DNA of 64,000 nt, taken from NCBI RefSeq assembly GCF_001514265.1, contig NZ_KQ949005.1:20160-84159 (forward strand), read 5' to 3'. The translations under genes were made by a program, and so were the position numbers. Below, one piece after another: positions 28,209 to 34,593 of this stretch. This stretch comes from Streptomyces resistomycificus. GTDB lineage: Bacteria; Actinomycetota; Actinomycetes; Streptomycetales; Streptomycetaceae. Positions within the stretch are counted from its first letter, which is position 1. Each line of letters starts with the position of its first letter. The notes under the pieces are model-generated. The model was not told where the DNA came from. It ran no database searches and saw nothing but the letters and a program-made list of their open reading frames with translations.

Positions 28209-29016
28209 AGGCGGCGGAGTAGGCGGCGCAGTAGGCGGTGGGCGGGGCACCGACCGTCGCGGTGAAGTCGCGGACCAGGTGGGCCTGGTCCGCGTAACCG
28301 AGGTCGGCGGCCAGGGCAGCCCAGTCCACCGCCGCCTCCGCCTCGGCCCGCTCCAGGGCCTCGTGGATGCGGTGGCGCAGGACGACCCACTTGGGGCCGA
28401 CGCCCACATACCCGGCGAACAGGCGCTGCAGCAGCCTCACGGACATGCCCTCGGCGCGCGCGAAGTCGGTGACGCGGCGGATGGAGCGGTCGGCGCCGAT
28501 GCGCTCGACCAGGGCCGTGGCGAGGTCGGCCTGCGGGTCGGGTCGCGGGTCCAGGGCGAGCAGGAAGGCGTCCAGGGCGGCGACCCGGGCCGCGTCGTCG
28601 TCAGGGCCGAGGACCGTGGTGGGGTCGGTGTCCGGGAAGACCTCGGGGGAGCGGATCCGGCGGCCCGTCCACCGCGTCACCGGGTGCTCCGGCGCGAAGG
28701 GCCGGTAGCCGCCCGGCCGGAACTTGACGCCGCACACCCGGCCCCGTCCCTCCAGCTTCTGCGCGAAGAGGCCGTGCTGGACGCCCGCCACCTCGACGAA
28801 CGGCTCCTGGCCCGCGAACCGCTGGAAGACGATGTTGACCGCCGGGTGCGGGACCACATGGGAGACGTACGGCTCGGAGAGGTCCCAGTCGATCAGCCAG
28901 TACTGCTCGACGTACCGGCGCAGCGGCTCGGCGGGCTCCACGCGGCGGAAGTCGACCTGCGTGAAGAGCTCCGCGGCGTCGACGATGCCTCGGGTGTCAC
29001 GGCGTACGGGGGCCAT
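28174..29016 (-). CDS. AraC family transcriptional regulator with DUF6597-like N-domain
   Basis: A regulator of 280 residues. The N-terminal domain (LRRYVEQYWLIDWDLSEPYV, HPAVNIVFQRF, CGVKFRPGGYRPF) is the sensing domain common in actinobacterial AraC proteins. The C-terminal HTH pair is VTDFARAEGMSVRLLQRLF and ALAADLGYADQAHLVRDFTA. The ATG at 29016 gives the family N-terminus. It is divergent from the LLM oxidoreductase gene with a 106-bp gap holding a palindrome, so it or an unlinked repressor could control that operon. Confidence 0.9.
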   Translation of the reverse strand: MAPVRRDTRGIVDAAELFTQVDFRRVEPAEPLRRYVEQYWLIDWDLSEPYVSHVVPHPAVNIVFQRFAGQEPFVEVAGVQHGLFAQKLEGRGRVCGVKFRPGGYRPFAPEHPVTRWTGRRIRSPEVFPDTDPTTVLGPDDDAARVAALDAFLLALDPRPDPQADLATALVERIGADRSIRRVTDFARAEGMSVRLLQRLFAGYVGVGPKWVVLRHRIHEALERAEAEAAVDWAALAADLGYADQAHLVRDFTATVGAPPTAYCAAYSAASSPAASRSGTR

Positions 29017-29083
29017 ACCGAAAGCGTAGGCCGGGGTACTGACAGCCGGGGGAATAGCGGCGGCGGGGAGTTCGTTCCAGAGG

Positions 29084-29101
29084 TATAGTTGAACGGTCAA
29101 C
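29084..29101 (+). promoter_or_regulatory. TATAGT promoter element overlapping a GTTGA-N4-TCAAC palindrome
   Basis: TATAGT (29084-29089) overlaps GTTGAACGGTCAAC (29088-29101), a 5-bp perfect inverted repeat with a 4-base spacer, 22 bases before the LLM start. Sites of this form are typical of MarR/HxlR-type repressors overlapping a -10 box. Confidence 0.5.
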
Positions 29102-29122
29102 AACTTTGGAGGTTGAGCGACC

Positions 29123-30205
29123 ATGCAGTTCGGGATCTTCAGCGTCGGCGACGTCACGCCGGACCCCACCACGGGCCGTACGCCGACCGAGCGTGAGCGC
29201 ATCAAGGCCATGGTCGCCATCGCGCTGAAGGCCGAGGAGGTCGGGCTCGACGTCTTCGCCACCGGCGAGCACCACAACCCGCCCTTCGTGCCCTCGTCGC
29301 CGACGACGATGCTCGGCTACGTCGCGGCGCGGACCGAGAAGCTGATCCTCTCCACCTCCACCACCCTCATCACCACCAACGACCCGGTGAAGATCGCCGA
29401 GGACTTCGCGATGCTCCAGCACCTCGCGGACGGCCGGGTGGACCTGATGATGGGGCGCGGCAACACCGGGCCGGTCTACCCGTGGTTCGGCAAGGACATC
29501 CGCGAGGGCATCAACCTCGCCATCGAGAACTACGCCCTGCTCCACCGGCTGTGGCGCGAGGACGTGGTGAACTGGGAGGGCAAGTTCCGCACCCCGCTCC
29601 AGGGCTTCACCTCCACGCCCCGCCCGCTGGACGGCGTGGCCCCGTTCGTCTGGCACGGCTCAATCCGCTCGCCGGAGATCGCCGAGCAGGCCGCCTACTA
29701 CGGCGACGGGTTCTTCCACAACAACATCTTCTGGCCGGCCGACCACACCAAGCGGATGGTCGAGCTCTACCGCAGCCGGTACGCCCACTACGGGCACGGC
29801 ACCCCCGAGCAGGCGATCGTCGGGCTCGGCGGCCAGGTGTTCATGCGCAGGAACTCCCAGGACGCGGTGCGCGAGTTCCGCCCCTACTTCGACGTCGCGC
29901 CCGTCTACGGGCACGGGCCGTCGCTGGAGGAGTTCACCGACCAGACCCCGCTGACCGTCGGCTCCCCGCAGCAGGTCATCGAGAAGACCCTGTCCTTCCG
30001 CGAGTACGCCGGTGACTACCAGCGCCAGCTGTTCCTGGTGGACCACGCCGGACTGCCCCTGAAGACCGTGCTGGAGCAGCTCGACATGCTCGGCGAGGAG
30101 GTCGTGCCGGTGCTGCGCGAGGAGTTCGCGAAGGGCCGGCCGGCCGAGGTGCCGCAAGCGCCCACGCACACGTCCCTGCTCAAGGCCAAGGAGGCCGCCG
30201 TATGA
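29123..30205 (+). CDS. LLM class flavin-dependent oxidoreductase
   Basis: Luciferase-like monooxygenase of 360 residues using reduced FMN. Visible family features: MQFGIFSVGDVTPDP, EVGLDVFATGEHHNPPF, TTLITTNDPVKIAEDF, HLADGRVDLMMGRGNTGPVY and APFVWHGSIRSPEIAEQAAY. The CE1758 subgroup is normally paired with an FMN reductase, as here: the next ATG overlaps this TGA (ATGA). The ATG at 29123 follows TTTGGAGGTT. The substrate is unknown. Confidence 0.92.
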   Translation: MQFGIFSVGDVTPDPTTGRTPTERERIKAMVAIALKAEEVGLDVFATGEHHNPPFVPSSPTTMLGYVAARTEKLILSTSTTLITTNDPVKIAEDFAMLQHLADGRVDLMMGRGNTGPVYPWFGKDIREGINLAIENYALLHRLWREDVVNWEGKFRTPLQGFTSTPRPLDGVAPFVWHGSIRSPEIAEQAAYYGDGFFHNNIFWPADHTKRMVELYRSRYAHYGHGTPEQAIVGLGGQVFMRRNSQDAVREFRPYFDVAPVYGHGPSLEEFTDQTPLTVGSPQQVIEKTLSFREYAGDYQRQLFLVDHAGLPLKTVLEQLDMLGEEVVPVLREEFAKGRPAEVPQAPTHTSLLKAKEAAV

Positions 30206-30795
30206 AGCTCGTCGTCGTCTCGGCCGGACTGAGCGTCCCCTCGTCCACCCGGCTGCTCGGGGACCGGCTGGCCGCCGCCGTCGGCCGGGACGTGCCGGCC
30301 GAGGTCCAGGTCGTCGAGCTGCGCGACCTCGCCGTGGAGATCGCGCACCACCTCACCAACGGGTTCCCCGGCAAGCGGCTGGCCGCCGCGATCGACGCGG
30401 TGACCGGCGCCGACGGACTGATCGTGGTCACGCCGGTGTTCTCCGCCTCGTACAGCGGGCTGTTCAAGTCGTTCTTCGACGTGATCGACAAGGACGCGCT
30501 GACCGGGAGGCCGGTGCTGGTCGCGGCGACCGGCGGCACGGCCAGGCACTCGCTGGTGCTGGAGCACGCGCTGCGCCCGCTCTTCGCCCACCTGCGGGCC
30601 GTGGTCGTCCCGACCGGCGTCTACGCGGCCTCGGAGGACTGGGGCGCGGAGGGTCTTGACGGGCGGATCGAGCGGGCGGCGGGGGAGCTGGCGGCCCTGA
30701 TGAGGGGGCTGTCGACGGCCCGGGTGCCCGCCCGCGGGGCCGACGGGTTCGAGGTCGTGCCGTTCGAGGAGCGCCTCGCCGCGCTGCGGGCGTGA
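30202..30795 (+). CDS. NADPH-dependent FMN reductase (CE1759-like)
   Basis: Flavodoxin-fold FMN reductase of 197 residues that supplies reduced flavin to the LLM monooxygenase encoded just upstream. The flavin loop appears as VVSAGLSVPSSTRLLGDRLA (residues 5-24), with TGADGLIVVTPVFSASYSGL near 70 and VLVAATGGTARHSLVLEHAL near 103. Start and the upstream stop overlap in ATGA, indicating coupled translation and a two-component monooxygenase. Confidence 0.92.
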   Translation: MKLVVVSAGLSVPSSTRLLGDRLAAAVGRDVPAEVQVVELRDLAVEIAHHLTNGFPGKRLAAAIDAVTGADGLIVVTPVFSASYSGLFKSFFDVIDKDALTGRPVLVAATGGTARHSLVLEHALRPLFAHLRAVVVPTGVYAASEDWGAEGLDGRIERAAGELAALMRGLSTARVPARGADGFEVVPFEERLAALRA

Positions 30796-30895
30796 GGGTC
30801 CGGCGGGGCCGTGTGACGGTGAGATCCCAGTAAGAAGGGTGACCGTAAGACCGCTCGCCCGGCCCAACCGCCGAAGGTGTTGGCAGACTGAACGG

Positions 30896-31636
30896 GTGTC
30901 CCGAACTGTGCTGCTCGCCGAAGACGACCGCGCCATCCGTCACGCCCTGGAGCGCGCCCTGACCCTGGAGGGGTACCGGGTCACCGCGGTCGCCGACGGC
31001 GTCGAGGCGCTGGCGCACGCCCACAAGAACCCTCCGGACGTGCTCGTGCTGGACGTGATGATGCCCGGGATCGACGGGCTGCAGGTCTGCCGGGTGCTGC
31101 GCGCGGAGGGGGACCGCACGCCGATCCTGATGCTGACGGCGCTGGTGGAGACCCAGGACCGGATCGCCGGCCTGGACGCGGGCGCCGACGACTACGTGGT
31201 GAAGCCCTTCGACGTCGAGGAGGTCTTCGCCCGGCTGCGCGCGCTGCTGCGCCGCACCAGCCCGGTCGACGCGCTGACCGGCGCGGCGAAGACACAGCCG
31301 CAGCCGCCCCGGCAGTTGCCCGAGGGCCGGATCGAGGGGCGGATCGAGGCGGCCGGGCTGCGGATGGACGCACAGGCGCGGCGGGCCTGGCGCGGGGGGC
31401 GGGAGCTGGAGCTGACCCGTACCGAGTTCGAACTCCTCGAACTGCTGGTGCGCAACGCGGGGATCGTGCTCGACCACTCCACCATCTACGACCGCATCTG
31501 GGGCTACGACTTCGGGCCCGGCTCCAAGAACCTCGCCGTGTACGTCGGCTACCTGCGCCGCAAGCTCGACGAGCCGGGGGCGCCGCAGCTGATCCACACG
31601 GTCCGCGGTGTGGGTTACGTGCTGCGGGAGGACTGA
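30896..31636 (+). CDS. OmpR-family response regulator
   Basis: Two-domain DNA-binding response regulator of 246 residues. Receiver: acidic pair LLAEDDRA, phospho-acceptor Asp53 in VLVLDVMMPGIDG, and VVKPFD. The OmpR winged helix follows a Pro/Gln linker (residues about 130-150): LTRTEFELLELLVRNAGIVL, TIYDRIWGYDFGPGSKNLAV and VRGVGYVLRED. The GTG at 30896 is used because upstream codons are not coding-like. The sensor kinase follows after 3 bp, so the pair is one operon. Confidence 0.95.
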   Translation: MSRTVLLAEDDRAIRHALERALTLEGYRVTAVADGVEALAHAHKNPPDVLVLDVMMPGIDGLQVCRVLRAEGDRTPILMLTALVETQDRIAGLDAGADDYVVKPFDVEEVFARLRALLRRTSPVDALTGAAKTQPQPPRQLPEGRIEGRIEAAGLRMDAQARRAWRGGRELELTRTEFELLELLVRNAGIVLDHSTIYDRIWGYDFGPGSKNLAVYVGYLRRKLDEPGAPQLIHTVRGVGYVLRED

Positions 31637-31639
31637 GCG

Positions 31640-33052
31640 GTGGGCCGCCCCTGGCGGCAGCCGGTAGGCCGGCGGCTCCGGCTGGCCTCGCTGCGGACCA
31701 CCTTCGCCGTGTCCTTCGCGGCCGTGACCGCCGCCGTCACCCTCCTGGTCGGCGTGCTGTCCTACAGCGCCGCCGCCCGGCTGGTGAGGGTCGACCAGGA
31801 GTCCGTGTTCGACGAGGTGGTGCAGGACCTGCGGGACGAGGTGCGCACACACCGGATGACACCCGACGACTTCTCCTCCTCGGCACCGGGCCACGACCTC
31901 GTCCGTCCCGCCCGCACGGACGTGCAGGTGCTCGCGCCGGACGGCTCCGTCGCCGACCCGGGCCGGCCCGGGCTGCCGGTCACCGCGGGTGACCGGCGGA
32001 TCGCGGCCGACGCGGTGGCCGGGACGATGGTCGAGCACAAGGACGTCGACGTCGGCGACGACGTCTACCGCGTCGCGACCGTCGCGCTCGGCGGCGGGCG
32101 GGGCGCGGTGCAGGTGGCGCAGGAGTTCAGCGACACCGAGGACCTGCTCCGGGCCCTCCAGCAGCGGACCCTGATCCTGATGTCCGCGGTCGTGATCGCC
32201 GCCGGTCTGTTCGGCTGGTGGCTGGCCCGGCGCATCACCCGCCGCCTGGTGATCCTCACCTCGGCCGCCGAGGACGTGGCCCGCACCCGCCGCCTGGGCA
32301 TCCAGGTGCCGGTCGCCGGCCACGACGAGGTCGGCCGCCTCGGCCGGGCCTTCGACCGGATGCTGGGCCGGCTCGCCCAGTCCGAGGAGGACCAGCGGCG
32401 ACTGGTCCAGGACGCCGGGCACGAGCTGCGGACACCGCTGACCTCGCTGCGGACGAACATCTCCCTGCTGCGCCGCATCGACGAACTGCCCCCGGACACC
32501 CGGGCCGAACTGGTCGCCGACCTGGGCCAGGAGGCCCGCGAACTGACCGACCTCGTCAACGAGCTGGTCGACCTCGCGGCCGGGCAGTCCGACACCGAGC
32601 CGCCCCAGCGGGTCGACCTCGCCGACATCGCCGAGGAGGTCGCCGGGCTCGCCCGCCGCCGTACCGGGCGGAGCGTCTCGGTCCGGGCCAGCGGGGACAC
32701 CACGACCGACGGACGGCCGGGCATGCTGACCCGCGCGCTGTCCAACCTCGTCGAGAACGCGGCCAAGTTCGACCGTGACGGCACCGGGCCCATCGAGATC
32801 AAGGTCAGCGGTCCGGCCCGGCCGGGGCCGGTGCGCGTCGAGGTCCTCGACCGGGGGCCCGGCATCGCCGAGCCCGATCTGATCCGCGTCTTCGACCGCT
32901 TCTACCGCGCCGCCGACGCCCGCTCGCTGCCGGGGTCGGGCCTCGGTCTGTCCATCGTGCGCGAGGTGGCGCTCGCGCACGGGGGGTCGCCGTTCGCCGT
33001 GCGGCGGGAGGGCGGCGGGACGGTCATCGGGTTCACGGTGGGCGGCGACTGA
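31640..33052 (+). CDS. Sensor histidine kinase (MprB-like)
   Basis: A membrane sensor kinase of 470 residues. A first transmembrane helix (FAVSFAAVTAAVTLLVGVLS) lies near residues 23-42, then an extracytoplasmic loop to about 178, a second helix (LILMSAVVIAAGLFGWWLAR), HAMP, and the HisKA box LVQDAGHELRTPLTSLRTNI with His near 260. HATPase motifs: N box LSNLVENAAKFD, LDRGPGIAEPDLIRVFDRFY and GSGLGLSIVREVALAHGG. The GTG at 31640 is 3 bp after the regulator stop. The signal is unknown; MprAB-type systems respond to envelope stress. Confidence 0.95.
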   Translation: MGRPWRQPVGRRLRLASLRTTFAVSFAAVTAAVTLLVGVLSYSAAARLVRVDQESVFDEVVQDLRDEVRTHRMTPDDFSSSAPGHDLVRPARTDVQVLAPDGSVADPGRPGLPVTAGDRRIAADAVAGTMVEHKDVDVGDDVYRVATVALGGGRGAVQVAQEFSDTEDLLRALQQRTLILMSAVVIAAGLFGWWLARRITRRLVILTSAAEDVARTRRLGIQVPVAGHDEVGRLGRAFDRMLGRLAQSEEDQRRLVQDAGHELRTPLTSLRTNISLLRRIDELPPDTRAELVADLGQEARELTDLVNELVDLAAGQSDTEPPQRVDLADIAEEVAGLARRRTGRSVSVRASGDTTTDGRPGMLTRALSNLVENAAKFDRDGTGPIEIKVSGPARPGPVRVEVLDRGPGIAEPDLIRVFDRFYRAADARSLPGSGLGLSIVREVALAHGGSPFAVRREGGGTVIGFTVGGD

Positions 33053-33418
33053 GACGGTCGGCGGACCGGGCCCGCCCTCCGGGGTTCGTTTGTGGTGCTT
33101 CAGTGTGTTCGGTCCGGGTTGACGTGTTCGACGGGTCGACCGGCGTAATGCCCCGATGCGGTGAGAGCCGCCTACATATCTGGCGCCCGGGTCACGTGTC
33201 AACCCGGCTCGGCGCATGCCTCGCCGAACGCATCCGTGCGCTTGGCGCGCGCCCCGTCATGTTCCCGCAGTGCGGGTTCCGGCACCCTTGCTGATCTTGA
33301 GGGGGCGGTGGGAGCTGGGTCAGGCTGGCTGAGGCCGCGCGACGGGCTGTGAACAGCACCGTACGGAGCGTGGCTCGCTCGGCCCACCCCACACCTCACC
33401 CAGAGAGGCAGTACCACC
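33053..33418. other. Intergenic region before the phosphonate cluster
   Basis: About 365 bp with weaker coding bias than its surroundings and no supported gene. A small hairpin-forming sequence (GTTCCCGCAGTGCGGGTTCC, near 33260-33280) lies in the middle. Probably the boundary between the two-component operon and the biosynthetic cluster. Confidence 0.45.
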
Positions 33419-33541
33419 GTGCTTCGCCGTCTGCTGATTCCGGCCGCCGTCCTCGGGGCCGTCCTGCTCACCGCCGCGTCCGCGCAGGACCCCGACATCG
33501 GCTGGGACGCCGTTCGGGTCGGCGCGCCGACTGCCGCCTGA
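33419..33541 (+). CDS. Possible 40-residue secreted peptide
   Basis: A short frame starting GTG at 33419 after GAGAGG. It encodes a basic start (MLRRLLIPAAVLG), a hydrophobic core and a likely signal peptidase site ASA-QD near residue 22, leaving a mature peptide of about 18 residues beginning QDPDIGWDAVRVG. Codon bias is good to near the end, and the stop lies within the first unit of a 29-bp repeat. It could be a leader or signal peptide, or the 5' relic of a longer gene. No homologue is recognised. Confidence 0.45.
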   Translation: MLRRLLIPAAVLGAVLLTAASAQDPDIGWDAVRVGAPTAA

Positions 33542-33610
33542 GGCCCTCGTCCGCGCCGACTGCCGTCCGGGGGCGTCGTCCGCGCCGACTGCCGTCTGAG
33601 GCCGTCTTCC
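33524..33610. repeat. 29-bp tandem repeat, three units
   Basis: Units at 33524-33552, 33553-33581 and 33582-33610 share the core GCGCCGACTGCCG and an end resembling CGTCGTCC or CGTCTTCC, with a decayed fourth unit beyond. The first unit contains the end of the short peptide frame. Confidence 0.8.
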
Positions 33611-33778
33611 GCGTCGGTCGTCCGAGGCCGTCGCCCGCGTCGGCGGGCGAGCCGCCGTTCGAGCCGGTCGTCCAGGGTCACCGCCTGAGGTGCCGCCCGC
33701 GGCCGTCCGTCGCCGCCGCCTCCGGGGCCGCCGCTCTGCGCCCGCCCCTCGCCCGCCGTCCTGTCCGTCGTCCGAGTA

Positions 33779-33856
33779 CGTCGTACGTGTCCGTCGTACG
33801 TGTCCGTCGTACGTGTCCGTCGTCCGTGTCCGTCGTCCGTGTCCGTCGTCCGTGTC
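33779..33856. repeat. 13-bp tandem repeat, six units
   Basis: Three copies of CGTCGTACGTGTC (33779-33817) are followed by three of CGTCGTCCGTGTC (33818-33856) with no gaps. The last unit ends 47 bp before the dioxygenase start. The 13-base period excludes a codon-based repeat and the position suits a regulatory array or a slippage product. Confidence 0.85.
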
Positions 33857-33903
33857 CGACGACCCATCCGTCGTCGAGTCCGTCGCCTGAGGGGGAGACC
33901 CGA

Positions 33904-34593
33904 ATGACCACCACCGTTCAGCCCTACCTGCACATACCCGCCGCCGAGACGCTCGGTGCCCTGGCCGCTCACTCCGAGGAGGAGCTGAAGGCCTTCCGGG
34001 AGACCTGGGAGGACCTGCCCGTCGACGCCTACCTGAAGGGCGGCGCGGACTTCCGCCGCCGCCGGTACGGCTCGTTCCGCGGCGTCGACCGCATGGAGCC
34101 CGACGAACAGGGCGCCTTCCACCAGTCCGTCGAGGTCAACGCCCTGGCCGGCGGCATCGACCGGCACTTCCCGCCGCTCGCCGAGGAGTTCGCCACCTCC
34201 GCGGTGCTGCGCACCCTCGTCGCCGCGCTCGCCGACCGCCTGCCCGGGGCGTTCGACCGGGACAACGGGGGCGTCGGCCTCCACCAGATCCGCATCACCG
34301 CCACCCGCGACGCCGAGGGCCTGCCCGCCCCCGAGGGCGTCCACGAGGACGGCCACCACTTCGTCGCGCAGGTCTTCATGGGCCGCACCGGAGTCCAGGG
34401 CGGCGCCTCGCAGATCTACGACCGGGACATGCGGCCCCTGCTGCGCACCACGCTGACCGAGCCGTTCGAGACGATCATCATCGACGACCGGCGGGTCTTC
34501 CACGGCGTCGACGCCGTCGAACCCGCCGACGGCCACCGCGTCGGCGTCCGGGACATGCTGCTCGTCGACTTCTTCCCGCGCAATGACGGCTGA
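33904..34593 (+). CDS. 2OG-Fe(II) dioxygenase, PF10014 family
   Basis: Likely 2-oxoglutarate-dependent oxygenase of 229 residues in the family that includes bacterial free amino acid hydroxylases such as isoleucine dioxygenase. The iron ligands fit His147-x-Asp149 (GVHEDGHHFVAQVF) and His200 (IDDRRVFHGVDAV), and an Arg near 212-216 could bind 2-oxoglutarate. The ATG at 33904 follows GGGGGAGACC. It opens a run of co-directional genes, the next one overlapping it by 11 bp. In this phosphonate cluster it may hydroxylate an amino acid building block or the product; the substrate is inference. Confidence 0.85.
   Translation: MTTTVQPYLHIPAAETLGALAAHSEEELKAFRETWEDLPVDAYLKGGADFRRRRYGSFRGVDRMEPDEQGAFHQSVEVNALAGGIDRHFPPLAEEFATSAVLRTLVAALADRLPGAFDRDNGGVGLHQIRITATRDAEGLPAPEGVHEDGHHFVAQVFMGRTGVQGGASQIYDRDMRPLLRTTLTEPFETIIIDDRRVFHGVDAVEPADGHRVGVRDMLLVDFFPRNDG

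Noticed and set aside
30464..33217. 917-residue minus-strand open frame
   Set aside because: Antisense to the FMN reductase and the two-component system, both of which have clear family motifs; it has none itself.
33524..33856. CRISPR array
   Set aside because: The repeats are contiguous and lack unique spacers, and no cas genes are present.
33349..33903. N-terminal extension of the 2OG dioxygenase frame
   Set aside because: The region is tandem repeats translated into Arg/Pro/Ser runs. The ATG at 33904 has a good ribosome binding site and gives the normal family length.
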